A stretch of 64,000 nucleotides of DNA from Schizophyllum amplum (taxonomy: Eukaryota > Basidiomycota > Agaricomycetes > Agaricales > Schizophyllaceae): the NCBI GenBank assembly GCA_007026445.1, contig VDMD01000033.1:286934-350933 (forward strand), in the 5' to 3' direction. The stretch's first letter is position 1. Each line of letters opens with the position of its first letter. Under the pieces are notes generated by a model, which saw only the letters and a list, made by a program, of their open reading frames with translations, did not search any database and was not told where the DNA came from. A program made the translations under genes and the position numbers. Positions 1 through 11,883 of this stretch are shown here, piece after piece.

Positions 1-760
1 TCTGCGCCTTGGGTCTATCGGTGCGCAACAGTGATACGAGACGGACGAGCGAGACAGCCTAACTATCCTTCTAAAGCACCCAACTTCCAGGCGAAGACGA
101 ACCAGGGGGACATTGACTTCCACCAATGGCTGGGTGACAGCTGGGCTATCCTGTTCTCACACCCTGCGGACTTCACGCCTGTGTGCACGACTGAGCTCGG
201 CGCGTTTGCCAAGTTGAAGCCTGAGTTCGACAAGCGCGGCGTCAAAATGATTGGCCTGGTGCGTGTTGGTTACTGTGTTTGCGACACACATATTTGCTGA
301 CGCGACGCGTCTCTAGTCCGCGGACGACCTCGGCTCGCACAACGAGTGGATTGCCGACATCAACGAGGTCTGCTCAACCAACGTCACGTTCCCCATCATT
401 GCGGACAAGGACCGCAAGGTCGCCTTCACGTACGACATGGTCACCGAGGACGACATGCAGAACATCGAGAAGAAGGGCCTCCCCTTCACCATCCGTTCCG
501 TGTTTGTCATCGACCCAGCCAAGAAGATCCGCCTCATGATGATCTACCCGGCCTCGACGGGGCGCAACACAGCGGAGGTCCTGCGCGTCATCGACTCATT
601 GCAGACTGGCGACAAGAAGGGGGTCGTCACGCCCATCAACTGGAATGCGGGCGAGGACGTGATCGTGCCGCCGAGCGTGAGCACTGAAGATGCGAAGAAG
701 AAGTTCGGTGAAGTCAAGGAGGTCAAGCCGTACCTGCGCTACACCAACGTCGGCAAGTAA
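1..760 (+). CDS. PRX1: 1-Cys peroxiredoxin (Prx6 type), 5' partial
   Basis: A thiol peroxidase that reduces hydrogen peroxide and organic peroxides, cytosolic or mitochondrial in fungi. Three exons are visible: coding from 2 to 20 (reading LRLGSI plus one base), 77-258 and 315-760, with introns at 21-76 (donor GTGCGC, branch CTAAC, acceptor AAAG) and 259-314. Joining them gives the usual Prx6 start region ...[17 protein letters not shown]. The peroxidatic Cys lies in PVCTTE, preceded by FSHPADFTP. The 3' part carries the long Prx6-type C-terminal domain and stops at 758-760. The first few codons, including the ATG, lie before the window. The family call is based on motif order and length; only the symbol is uncertain. 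Confidence 0.93.
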
Positions 761-912
761 TTGAACGATGTAGAGTCCTATCATAGAAACGCTGAAGTTC
801 TGACTGCATCTGGAAACCATATTGATTTGCAGTCTCTGCGCGCGTCGAACGCGTGGTGTGCCTCTTGCCTGTCAATGTTGTCCGAGATGATCAGACAACG
901 CAGGAAAGCCCG

Positions 913-2337
913 TTAAATAAGTGGTTGATCTAAATGCTCGGATATAGTGGCACGATATCGATCTGGGCCAGTACGCGCAACAAGTGAGGATACAGCATCC
1001 CAGCTATCCTGATCGGACGTGATATCTAGCACATCCTGACGCGCCACAGCTGACAATGTCCTCTGTTGCCTTGTAAAGCGCATGCGAGAAAGCAGCAATG
1101 TTGCGATGGTATGCGCAGGCGATGATTGCGCGACAGAGGCTATGACGATGATGAGAGGATATGCTGCCTGAGAGCTACGTGTAAGGCAAAGAGGGTTACG
1201 TCGACGGAGACGACATACTGCGATAGACGGTAGAATATATGACATGACTGCGCCCGGCGTATACGGATTGTTTACGCCGTACGCGGCTTGAAGGTCGACG
1301 ACATTGGTGATGAAGAACGTAAGCTGGTGGTTCATAGTCAGTGATCGTGCATTTCCCTGTTGAAATAACTAACCCAAAAAGCTGCATAGATAAGCCCTGA
1401 TTCAACAGAGAGCAGGAGGATTTTCTCGACACGCGCAGGCGCGTGCCGCAAAGACGACTTGACGTTGCTGCGGTAATCCCTGTATACCGTCGTCTAGTAA
1501 GCAACAGCATCATCTTTACAAAGCTCAGCGCACCAAATCTTGGCTGCGGCAGCACCAGTGGCCACGACGTTCGCAATAATGACTGGTAGCGTTGACACCA
1601 GGAATCGCGGCCAGAGCTTTGAGTTTGGCGGAGTACCCGTCGCACTGGGTTGTCTTGCATCGAGGGCGACGAGCGCGATGTCAGCAATGTTACCAGCTGT
1701 AGTTCTCGTGAGCATCTACCGAGCAATTCATATATGCGTACTCACCGACGGTCGTCAACATGGATATCGAAAGAACAAACTTGATGGACCTGCTCCCCGG
1801 CCACAGCACCCACGCGCGCCATACAACGACCACGTCGGAGAGAACGCACTAAATATACGGGCTGCATTGAGCTCCATGTACACACAGTATGTAGAGCGAC
1901 GGCCCACGTTTAACCGGAGGAAGGCGACATGGGCAATCTGAAGCTTCACTGTTCGAGGCAGTACACTGGGATTTGACGTCTTGGCAGTAATGAGGACGGC
2001 GGCGCGGAGGGTAATACATAGCCAGATAGTGGAGGATAAGAATATAGCGAGGGTGACGACGGGTAAGAACCTTCCCATTGCGTTGCGCCGCCTTCAGTGC
2101 AGATACAGGGATCAGCGTCAAGCTGTAGTGTTTGTGAAGCCTGAGGCAACTCACACGAATAAAAGAGAAGCCACGATACACAAGGCAATAATTATTCCTA
2201 GATAGAGCCATCAGAATAGGCTGAATATGTATATTCTGACAAGGGACCAACGCACCATAACCGACCGCATAACCTGCTACCTTACACGCCGTTGCTTGAT
2301 ACAGCACCACATCAGCAACGTTCAAGCGGCCAGACAT
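913..2337 (-). CDS. Multi-pass (about 7-TM) membrane protein of a basidiomycete-expanded family
   Basis: Function unknown; the architecture resembles a large family of predicted 7-TM proteins in Agaricomycetes. A consistent model begins at ATG 2335-2337 (MSGRLNVADVVLYQ) and runs through about eight exons to the stop at 913. Intron 1 is 2198-2255 (donor GTGCGT, acceptor CTAG). Hydrophobic segments in order include GIIIALCIVASLLF, FLPVVTLAIFLSSTIWL, LSDVVVVWRAWVLW, FLVSTLPVIIANVVATGA, ILLLSVESGLIYAAFW and a final LTFFITNVVDL. Phases agree at the junctions I checked, so the gene looks intact although no single frame is long. The C-terminal tail after RMRFTRQQR is hydrophilic and probably cytosolic. 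I cannot assign a ligand or a role. Confidence 0.72.
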
Positions 2338-3301
2338 GGGCGGACGGGGGATCAGAGCGAGAGCGCCCGCCATTCCGAGGTGCCTGCAGTCTTATACGGC
2401 CAACCATGTCATCACCCATCGTCGAAGCTGATGAACAGTCGATATATCTAGTAGCGGGATCCGGGCGCACATCATCTTCTTCCGCTGGCCCAGGGCTGGA
2501 CAGTAGCACCTGCCCTCAATGCATTGTGTGATCATCTTGTGATCTTCCCACTCGGGATGAACAGCATTCGCTCACACGGCGATTGAGCAGGACTGTGTTC
2601 GTCTGCACTCGGGGTTGCATCAGCGTCGCAGGAAGAGCGCTGCCAGCGCATAGCTCGCACCGTCTTCCGAGCCATTGTTGGAGCACTGGTAGACTATGCA
2701 CGACGTCGAGCGTCCGTGGTCTGCCTTCATTGAGTATGGGTTACACCTGCTTGAAATTAGGCTGCGAGTTTGTAGCCGGCAGTCGTTTCGTTATCCGACC
2801 ATCGATCTTCAGCTGATGAGCGAGACATCGCGCATTGAAATGAGTGATGGTCATTCGTGGCAGTGAACTTCGGGGAGAGTACGAAGATGCCAGACAGCCT
2901 GAAGCCAAGGCGGTCGATACTGTGAGCCCTGATGAAAGTCGTCAATCAGTGCTGAATGATATATCTGAGCTCTCACCAGAGAATTACCTATACAACTGCG
3001 TGGAGACAGTCAAGTACTCGCGACGAGGAGTGCACCTGCTGTACGTGCCGAAGCTCGCAAAGCTGATGTCAGAATTCTGTCTGGCGTACCGTGTCGCACG
3101 GAAGCAAGAGTATGAACAGCTTTGTGCGACGAAACGGTGTCGATAAACGGCGTCTATATTGCGCTACTTGTAGCGGTTTATTACATGATACACCATCCCC
3201 TTTACGGGTTCCCATTCGGTCGTGGGCAATCCGAGTTCACGCAAAACTCTTAAAACGTGCGTTTAGCTCCCACCCAACCGACCTGATGAAAAGATACCTA
3301 C
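2338..3301. other. Intergenic, no supported gene
   Basis: Short open frames occur (for example 2844-3146 on the plus strand), but none shows a recognised domain or clear splice structure. The stretch contains the promoter of the membrane-protein gene and the 3' flank of the class V aminotransferase. Confidence 0.5.
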
Positions 3302-4985
3302 TCACTTCTTCGGCGGGACATACTTGTCGAGCCCCAGCTCATCGATGAGCTCCGCGCACACCTCACTAATCCCCTTCGCCAGTTTCTCAAAGTCCTCCAT
3401 CTGGTGCACACGTTAGCTCCTCAGTCCCTTCTTCAGCCGACCAGAACCGGACGCACCTCCAGCCACACCTGCGCGCTCACGCGCACCCACCACCGTCCAT
3501 TATGGAAGAAGTGGGCTGCGCCCATCTTGCGTTCGAATAGCAGCTTGCGCTGGTACCGCGTCTGGATCTTTGCGCGTATGTCCGCCGGGTCGTCCGGGAA
3601 CGGTGGGAGGGGGAGCGCGAGGTTGACCATAGAGCACTCCGTGCCCGGGTCCCCAGGGTACATCATCTCCACCTGCAGGATTTCGGCCATGCGTTTGCCG
3701 CCCTCCATAGCGAGCTTGTGGGTGTACCCGTTGATGGCGTCCTCGCCGCCTAGCCAGCTTCGGAACTTGAACGCTAAAAAGCTTTGTTACTTCGGGATAA
3801 GGGCGCATGGTGAATATGCTGACCTGCCGGCACGCTCAGGTAGTTGGCCCAATCGATGGTTCCGTTCCCTACACCGCAAACGGTCAGCGCATATATCAGG
3901 CTGATGACCATACGGACAGTCGTATTGGACCACGAAGCTTTGGTTAGGCACAGTCCTATCCTTCGGCGATACATATGTCGCGGACGTAGGGATGGACGAC
4001 TTGACAATGTATTGATTGCTGGAGCGAACGCTCAGTATATTAGATTGATAACTTATCTAGCAGCCCAACACTCACCGTTCTGGGACGTACATGATGGCCG
4101 CTCCCCTCTTCGCGAAGAGCCACTTGTGCGCGTTAGTAACATAGAAGTCGGGCTGGCACTCCGCAATCTTCTCCTTGATGTTCGGCTCTTGGCCGATAGA
4201 GTGCGCCGCGTCAATCACGGTAAGCAGTCCGTACCGCTTCGCGATCGTGACCATCTTCTCCCAAGGCAGCAGGATGCCGGGGTTCGAGGAGATGGAGTCG
4301 ATGACGGCAACGATCTTGCTTGTCGCCCTCAGCTTCTTCCCGACCAGCTGCTTCACGTGCTCCTCGAATCCTCGCAGGATCGCATCGTTCGTCGTCGGAT
4401 GCAGGATCGTGAACGAGGAGATGTGGGGGTGCGGGGGCGAGTCATGCAGATTTTGCACCGTCTTGTCAACTGCGTTGTAGGTCGTGTTGCCTGACGAGAC
4501 GCATTGCAGTCGTAACAGAAGGGAGAGAGCAGCGGCACGTACAGATGAGGATGGTATCGCAGGGTTCCCATTCGATGTTGCGCAAGATCGTATTGATGCC
4601 GTGCGAGGCGTTGGAGACGATGACGACCTCGTCAGTCTTGACCCCGAGGTATTCGGCGAGCTGCGCGCGCGCCTTGGCGAGTAGGGGGGCGCAGGTGATG
4701 CGCATGAACAGGTCAGGATTCGCCTCGATCTTCCTGTCCAAGTCGAAGGCGAACTCTACCACGGGTGCAGGGCATGTACCATACGAGCCTGCGAGTCATG
4801 AAGAGAATAACTTTGTGAGTCAGAAGCTCGCAAGAGGGCCTGGCGCACGCACCGTGGTTCAGGTTCAAGTATTGCGGATCCAAGAGGAAGTACTCTGCCA
4901 GATCGTGGCCGAACTTGGGTGCTGGCTTCTGATCCAGAGAGTGAAGCGCCGAGTTGGGCGCAAGGGCCAGAATTTCAGAGTCCAT
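3302..4985 (-). CDS. PLP-dependent aminotransferase class V (isopenicillin N epimerase / cysteine desulfurase-like)
   Basis: A fold-type I PLP enzyme; fungal members of this subgroup have no firmly known substrate. The model starts at ATG 4983-4985 (MDSEILALAP) and ends at 3302 (LGLDKYVPPKK). Exons in order give PKFGHDLAEYFLLDPQYLNLNHGSYGT, the block FMRITCAPLLAKARAQLAEYLG, VVIVSNASHGINTIL, the PLP-binding aspartate block TVIDAAHSIGQEPN, and the Schiff-base lysine in TNAHKWLFAKRGAAIMYVPER. Then follow NGTIDWANYLSVPA, FRSWLGGEDAINGY and the small C-terminal domain. At least five short introns separate these blocks, and their phases join sensibly where tested. All the motifs expected for an active enzyme are present. 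It is divergently oriented to the RRP43 gene with about 300 bp between the starts. Confidence 0.88.
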
Positions 4986-5281
4986 GAGAGCTAAGAGCAA
5001 GGGGGAATGTGCATCCACACTTGACTCGGTTATTGACGGCGTCCATCCGGATGGCGATCATCATCGCTATCGGGCCGCCCTGCCTGTGTGCACAATGGCG
5101 TGCGCCGGGGCCGGGTATATTGCTTTGCGATGAGACAGATAAATTCCATAAACCGGATCTATAGTCGCAAGGTAAGTACCATAGAGGGAAGAAACAAGCT
5201 TGCTGATAATTCGAAGGAAAACAAAGACTTCCTGTTCTGGAGCACAATCCGCGTGCAATTCCCACGCTTTGTCCTCATAAA

Positions 5282-6403
5282 ATGTCAACACCGACCACGA
5301 CGGCGCCCGTCGCTTCGACATCGACACTCTCAGCAAGCGAGGCTGAGGCCCTCAAGGCGTCCGTATTTCAGCGTCTCCATCCGCGCATATACTATGAGCG
5401 TTTTCTTGCCGAGCGCGTACGCCCAGATGGACGCGACTTTGACGCCTGGCGCGATGTGGCGGTCAACGTTGGTGCGACGATCGATAGACCGCGCCAAAGC
5501 GCGTCTTGACCATCCTTACAGGCTCAATATCAACCGCTGATGGCTCGTCGCTCGTAAGACTGGGCGACACGACCATTGTTTGCGGTGTAAAGGCCGAGAT
5601 CGCGCAGCCCGAGCTGGATAGTCCAAACGAGGGATTCATCGGTGCGTAGCTGGGCTTGTGGTGTAGAATATCGCTAAAAATGCCCTCTAGTGCCCAATGT
5701 TGACCTCCCCGCCATATGTTCCTCCAAATTCAAGCCAGGTCCGCCGACGGAAGAGGCACAGGTGCTCTCCGACCGCCTCAACGAGGTCCTCACGGCGTAC
5801 GTTGCTGTGATCGGTGCCCTTGCTTATGCTGATGCTCCCCCGAGGCATGATGTACTACCCACATCTTCCCTTGTCATTCATCCTGGGAAAGCAGTATGGG
5901 TGCTCTATATTGACGCCACTTGCATCAACTACGACGGAAACGCGTTCGATGCAACGTTGATAGCCATGGTGGCTGCTCTCAAAAGCAGTATGTAGCTCCA
6001 TCCTCTCATTCGCCGACCTTCCTCACCTTTTCATATAGCGCGACTTCCGCGAGCAAGGTACAACGAAGATACCGGCAAAACGATCTGTTCGCGACATGAT
6101 CGAGTACCGCTCACCCTCAACAACCTTCCCGTCGCCCTCTCCTTTGGGGTCTTTAACAAGTATGTCTGCTTATTTGCCGGACCCATGTCATGCTCACCGT
6201 GAATTAGCGACGTCCTCATGTCAGATCTCACATCCTTCGAGGAGCCCTTGATGGATACATCAGTGACCGTCGTTCTTGGGCAGGACGGCGGCGTGCTTTC
6301 GGTGACGCAGGCAGGGATGGGTGGCGGCGATACCTTGGTCGAGTCGTGTATCGCGTCCGCGTCGAAACGTCGGTCGTTTCTTGCGGAGTACATCTACGAG
6401 TGA
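5282..6403 (+). CDS. RRP43: Exosome complex component RRP43 (RNase PH-like)
   Basis: A structural RNase PH-fold subunit of the RNA exosome ring, acting in nuclear and cytoplasmic 3'-5' RNA processing. It starts at ATG 5282 (MSTPTTTAPV), then EAEALKASVFQRLHPRIYYERFLAERVRPDGRDF. The following exons join with correct phase: GSISTADGSSLVRLGDTTIVCGVKAEI, VPNVDLPAICSSKFKPGPPTEEAQ, VLYIDATCINYDGNAFDATLIA and LPVALSFGVFNNDVLMSDLTSFEEPLMD. It ends ...KRRSFLAEYIYE with the stop at 6401-6403. About six exons are separated by introns of 45-60 nt. RRP45 and RRP42 are related alternatives, but VRPDGRDF with the CINYDGNAFDA block and the length of about 290 residues fit RRP43 (EXOSC8) best. It shares an upstream region with the class V aminotransferase. 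Confidence 0.9.
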
Positions 6404-6630
6404 TCCCTTGTGCACGCTCACCGGGCCTGATCAACATGCTCCGCTCGCCTGTATCAACACGCTCAACGAAGTGGACCGGGTTGTAGGTTGCGTGCGGCTA
6501 GTTTGCTTTTTCTCCTCCACAGCCGTATACTTTTGACGTGGCTCACGTTCGCATAGCAGGTTCTCTTCTAGTGAACAGTCCGCAGCCATGCCGCCATCTA
6601 TGTTATGTCGCATATGGCGCCTGAATGTCA

Positions 6631-7320
6631 TCTTGGACGACGAGAGTCCGACGTCAATCTTCGTCCTGTCACGAAGGTTGAAAGAAACACTCGCGACATT
6701 CACGACTTGCTCGCTGGTATGGCCAGGGTGTGGCCTGAGTTTTGCCCAGGCAATGCCGGGGCAAAACTTTCTTTCATGCTCAATTCATAATGCATAAAGC
6801 TCTATATAAAGGCTGGTATGCAGCGAGTACATGTCATCTACTTAGACACCCGCGACAGACTCGCGATCTGCTCGACTTGCTCGAAGGCTGAATTTAGTTC
6901 TGGCCCTCGCGGACCCGTTTTTGCCCAGGCAATGCCTGGGCAAAACTTATGCTCTTGCTTCGAGGCTGGTACGTATGTCAATGCACTATGCGCCGGGATG
7001 TCACCGTGAGGACGAGAATCCGATGTCAATCTTCCTTCTATCACAAAGCTTGGACGAACCCTCGCGACACTCGCGATCGCTTGCCCTCCCGCGCGGTCCG
7101 ATTTTGCCCAGGCAATGCCCGGGCAAAACTTCATTTCATGCTCATGACAGTTACTGAGGCTGGTATGCGGTATGCACATGACAGACGATCGCGACAGACT
7201 CCGATCTGCTCGACTTGCTCGATGGCTCTGTTTGGCTTTGATGCGGGGCGCGCGCGTCCCGGGTTTTGCCTGGGCAAAACTCTACGCTCTTGCTATCGAG
7301 CGTGGTACTAGCAGTAGTAT
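6631..7320. repeat. Tandem array with a repeated palindrome (TTTTGCCCAGGCAATGCC core)
   Basis: Four related subunits of about 180 bp form two dimers with a period of about 350-365 bp. Each subunit carries a near-perfect palindrome in which TTTTGCCC pairs with GGGCAAAA around a CAGGCAATGCC-like centre: 6739-6767, 6919-6945, 7102-7128, and a shortened copy at 7264-7279. Subunits 1 and 3 share a GAC-GTCAATCTTC block before the palindrome. Subunits 2 and 4 share CGCGACAGACTCGCGATCTGCTC-like sequence, so the arrangement is A-B-A'-B'. The array fills most of the space between the RRP43 stop and the F-box ATG at 7501. No terminal repeats or target duplication were found. Confidence 0.85.
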
Positions 7321-7500
7321 CTGGGCTACATAAAGTCGAGCTTGCATCGGCCTCCTCTTCGTCGAACAGAAGATGCTAACACGCTTGTCTCGCCTAGAGC
7401 CCACCACCGCTCTCAACGGCGAGGCCACTGGGGCGTGACGTTTGGTTCAGAAGTCACATCACCGACGTTACCCCATGCATGCAACCCTTTGTCCTGAACC

Positions 7501-9163
7501 ATGGACAACCTTCCGCCAGAGCTCCTCGTGCGTATCTTCAAAGAGGTTGACCTCATCCCCTTGAGAATACGCAGCTTGCCAGGGCCTGTCCTCATGTCCC
7601 ACACCTGCGCTTTCTGGCGCGCCATCGCTCTCGCTGAGGCCACTCTGTGGACGAACATCTCCATCACATTCCAAAAGGACCGCTACACCAGCAAGCTGAT
7701 CAAGAGCACGGAAACCGGTTTCGCGCGGTCCAAGTCGAGTCTCGTGGATGTTGTCATCGACGCGAAGCCCTCGCTGAGGACTGAACTGCGACATCGACCG
7801 GATGCAGCTCTGACCTTCGTAAAGACGCTGAATGTCGTCCGCGCTAATGCCTCGCGTATCCGCTCTCTCCATTTCCTCTGCCCTGACGTCAATTGCGCGT
7901 ACGCGCTTGTTGGCCAACTCAAGGGGACCATGGCGCCGGCCCTGATCAGCCTGCGTGTCACGGTCGACAAAGTACGGCAGCTGTCCGACGTCGTCGCGAC
8001 ATTCTGGCCACCTGCACCTCCCACACCAGTCGCAAGCAACCTCCCTTTCGATTTTCTCAGCTCAGATCAGCTTGTATGGCCCTGTATCACCGCCCCGTCT
8101 TTACGGCACCTCACCCTCAGCAGCACTTGTGTGCCAGTCGGTCCAACTCTGGAAGAGCTCACGCACCTGGACCTCGGCAGGCAGTCATTGGCGCCCCTGC
8201 CGACCACGTTTTCCTACATGGTGCGAAAATGCCCCAAATTGCAGACACTTGTATTGCAGCGATGCGTGGTCCCATGGACAGCCCCCCATTCCGTCACATC
8301 GGACATAGTTCACGCGCCCAACATTCGGCACTTATCCATCAGCTATATGCACGCCGCAAGTGTATCTGCTCTGCGCTACGCCTCGCTCCCTGCCCTGGTG
8401 TGTCTGGAGTTTGCGTACGAACTTCCTCCGCACCGACTGCAGCATCAACCCACCGATAGCGATGATCCTCTGCAGCAGCTCGTCGACCTCCTTCCTGCCC
8501 CGAGCGCGATGCCGCGTCTGCGTAAGCTCTGCTTGACGCATTTCGCCGGCCTTGGGCCTGTCAGCGCGGCCACCACAGCGTATTTCCGCGAGCTGAACAC
8601 CGTCGAGCATCTGCATCTCACAGACACGGCCGGCGCGTTCATATTGCCTGTTACGACGGCGGCGGCAGTGTCGCGCAGGCGGTCTATCACATTCCTCTCG
8701 GAGATGGAATCGACCGCTAGATCCTCGCGAGGCAGACATAAGCGTTTCGATAGTACGTATACTTCACCAGCATGCAAGCTTTCAGTTGATATGATATACA
8801 GTGAACAATGATACTTCATTCACTGATCCATCCATATTTCCTAACCTGCATACCGTTTCCCTCAACACGTTCAGGGCCGCCGACGTAGCATGGCTTTGCA
8901 ACTTCGTCGTCTCCCGCGAATCCTCAATCAGCACTGTGCGACTGTCCCCATCCGCCATGCGGCATCTGGAGGGCAGCTTGCGGAAGAGGGGAGATCATAT
9001 CGAGACCGCTCGACTCCTAGTCGTCGGACTGAGGGACCGCGAGCTGGAAAACATGCTCCCCAGAGACATGGATCGGTGGCTGCGATCGCGAGTCAAGGTA
9101 GAGCCGGAGGACACGACGGGCATCTATCAGTCTCGACAGTCGTTCACGCCCAATTCTATATAA
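7501..9163 (+). CDS. F-box / LRR-like protein (F-box family A, copy 1)
   Basis: A putative substrate adaptor of an SCF ubiquitin ligase; the target is unknown. It starts MDNLPPELLVRIFKEVD, a classic F-box opening, followed by MSHTCAFWRAIALAEATLWTNISI, which completes the F-box-like region typical of Agaricomycete families. The rest has leucine-rich, LRR-like spacing (LTHLDLGRQSL, LQTLVLQRC, IRHLSISYMH, LRKLCLTHFAG). Exon 1 is 7501-8752 and exon 2 is 8802-9163, joined by a 49-nt intron (donor GTACGT, acceptor ATACAG) that splits an ATG codon. The product is 537 residues. The C-terminal block WLCNFVVSRESSISTVRLSPSAM is shared with the copy at 17553-19050. It reads intact throughout. Confidence 0.87.
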
Positions 9164-10061
9164 TCCTTGTGAGTTCTGCTCCGTCCTGCGTCAGCGTGCC
9201 TTTCTGATTTCTGGACTTAGAGGTAGCCCTAGGATGTCGTGAGATATCCATATAGCTGAGCATCTTCAATGTTTGCATAGGTAAACCAGATGTTGAGGCA
9301 TACGGACGTCCCTCCAGACGCTCACTTGCGGGGCGAACTGAAGCATGCTGCGTGTAATTTTTCGTGGGCTCTGCGAGGCCTTCAGCCCGGCTGGACTGGA
9401 AGTTGTGACCGAGCAAGGACGTCAATACGAGGTGAACCCGCAAGAAGCCAGAGTCGGTATGATAGCTCTCGACGAGATGGATCGTAGAGTATGTAGATTA
9501 TCCTCACGCGTGAAGCCTACCTCTGCGTAGAGGCATTGACAATGACAGCTTGTGTATTCAATCAGGTGACGGCGATGGTGTACTCAGACGTACCCGGGTG
9601 GTATCAAGTAGTACAACGTAAACTGCTGCTGAGAGGGTCACTCTATAGGCCTGCTGGAGAAGGGAGGGAACATGGTCGCTTGGTTGCATGTATCTTGTTT
9701 CACCAAAGATTGAGTTGAAAACTTGAACATGGTGCTCACGTGCTGACACATGACCGAAGCGCAAAGTCCGCCGCCGGGGCCAGGACCTCTTCCTCTCAGC
9801 TTCCATCCTTCTTACTCCTTGACGGTGAACGGACAGTCCCGCAAAGCCATACACTCAGTAGCATCACACACAAGATGCACAGTCGACAGCAGGCGGATCG
9901 CAGTCTACGAACAGTCACTAGTCACCATTTGAATAGACGATAGCAAGTTGCTAAACTTGTCCCTCGCCATCGCGAGCATGGCCCACCGCGTCACTTGTTT
10001 CTCTACCACCATCTTCCGCGCCTCCAGCAGCGTCATCAAGTGACACACTGGAAACAGACAC
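9164..10061. other. Intergenic, no supported gene
   Basis: Only short uncorrelated open frames are present, for example 9345-9530 on the plus strand. None shows a recognised motif. The downstream end serves as promoter region for the amidohydrolase. Confidence 0.5.
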
Positions 10062-11684
10062 ATGAATATGAAGGTCACCAACTTGTATACTTCGGCCCTC
10101 TTCGACTCCCTCGCGCGCAAGCTCGTGCGCGACCAGGTCATCTCCGTATCCGAAGAATACGGCATCATCGTTGACGTCCAGACGTATGATCCCGCGCAAT
10201 TCGATGAGCTCGTCGCCCGGGACCATGCGCGAGGGATCACTACGATGGACGTACGACATCTCACGATCCTACCGGGCTTCGTCGACGTTCATGTGCACAG
10301 TGCGTTCTCTGCCAACCTGCCAATTCCCCCACTGAAAGTCAATGGCACAGTGTTCCTGCACGCTTACAACGAAGTATCCTGGACGGACCAAAACACGCAG
10401 GAGAACGTGATCGAGCGCACGATCCGTGCGACGGTCGCTGCGAAGAAGACGCTGCTCTCCGGTTATACAGCCGTGCGCGACCTGGGCACCGAGGGCGCGG
10501 GCGACGCGGACATCTCGCTGCGCAAGTGCATCTCTGAAGGCATCATCCCCGGCCCGCGCTACTTCACGGCGAACCGCGCGATTGTGTCGACGGGCGCGTA
10601 TGGGCCAAAGAGCAAGATCATTCTGAACCGAGAGGGCGTCGAGGGCGTCGCCGGAGCAGAGGCGGCGAGCGGGCGTGAGGCATGCGTCGAGGCGGTCCGC
10701 AGGCAAATAGGCGCGGGTGCGGACTGGATCAAGGTGTGCTTTCGTGCCACGCCTGTCGTGAACCTCGCTCACCCTGCACCAGATCTACGCGGACTATCGT
10801 CCCTTGGGCCGTCAAGTGCCTGCGTTTATCGGGCGCCCAACCATTAACATCCCTCTCTTCAATCGCGACGAGATGGCAGCTATGATCGACACCGCCCATG
10901 CGTACGGCGTCCGCGTCGCCGCGCACGCGTCCAACTTTGCATCCATCGAGACATTGCTCCCGCTTGGCATCGACAGCGTCGAGCACGGACAGGGCATCTG
11001 CACGCCCACGCCCTCACCGTTCCAGAGTGTACTGAGCACACCGGCCTACCCATCGCCTTCCGCCGAGCAAACCGAGGATCTCACCCTCCTCCGCGCTATA
11101 CGAGGGTCCACAACGACCTGGGTGCCGACGCTGTCTATCTTCCATCCCGAGCCTGGCGCGGACGCGATGGCGAAGGAGAAGTGGCGCATGCTGTCCCGCG
11201 CGTTCCAGGCCGCGGTGCGGGAGGGTCTCGACGATAATTTGGCTTGCGGAGGGGACACCGGACCGTTTCCGCACGGGGACAATGCGCTGGAGATGCAGCT
11301 CATGCGACGGCTGGGCGCGCCATGGGAGAAGGTTCTTAGCTGGTGCACGTTCGGCGGGTACAGATGCATCATAGGCGGGCGAGTTGGTGAGGCGGTTTCG
11401 TCTATTGTGAATGGACATGAGTCTTACGAAGCGCAGATCCCGAGGCGAAGACCGGGAAGCAACTAGTGGACGAGGTCGTGATGGGTGTCAAGCAGGGTAC
11501 CTTGGGGCCAAACGAGATTCCGTTCGGCGTCATTCGAGCAGGCTGGGCTGCTGACATAGTAGGTCTGCGCGGTGTTGTCGATGGACCTGCGGATGAGTTC
11601 GAGCGGGCGGTCTCGAAGGACTCGGTAGACTTCGTTATGAAGGCGGGTGTCATATACAAGGCTGGAGGAAAAGAAGTTGTGTAG
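10062..11684 (+). CDS. Amidohydrolase family protein (prolidase / imidazolonepropionase-like)
   Basis: A metal-dependent hydrolase of the amidohydrolase superfamily, of the fungal group often labelled Xaa-Pro dipeptidase or aryldialkylphosphatase-like; the physiological substrate is unknown. The ATG at 10062 gives MNMKVTNLYTSALFDSL. The metal-binding HxH motif is in LPGFVDVHVHS. Then come TLLSGYTAVRDLGTEGAGDADISLR, IGAGADWIK, the intron at about 10735-10783, YADYRPLGRQVP, VRVAAHAS (metal His), GIDSVEHGQG (metal His) and ACGGDTGPFPHGDN (catalytic Asp region). A last intron near 11395-11444 (donor GTGAGG, acceptor CGCAG) joins GGRV to DPEAKTGKQLVDEVV. The stop is at 11682-11684. All expected metal ligands appear present. 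There is no signal peptide, so the protein is probably cytosolic. Confidence 0.85.
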
Positions 11685-11883
11685 TAACAGAGTTCTTAAG
11701 CTATCCGCGGTACTATACATGCTCCTCAGAAGTTCAACGTTCAACCTCGACTTGTGGGCGCCCAGATAAGATAACCGTTCGCCTTCGGCGTTTACCGTAC
11801 CAAGAATACGTTATACGCGTCTATGACATTGACTTGTCTATGACTGGCCTGCGGCGTATCGCTCCTTCTCTCCGTTCCCCACC

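Noticed and set aside
2844..3146. A possible small gene (MMVIRGSELRGEY...) on the plus strand
   Set aside because: There is no known motif, no clear promoter or splice context, and the length is within chance expectation.
6631..7320. A CRISPR-like array from the regularly spaced palindromes
   Set aside because: The spacers between the palindromes are themselves repeated, there are only four copies, and the genome is eukaryotic.
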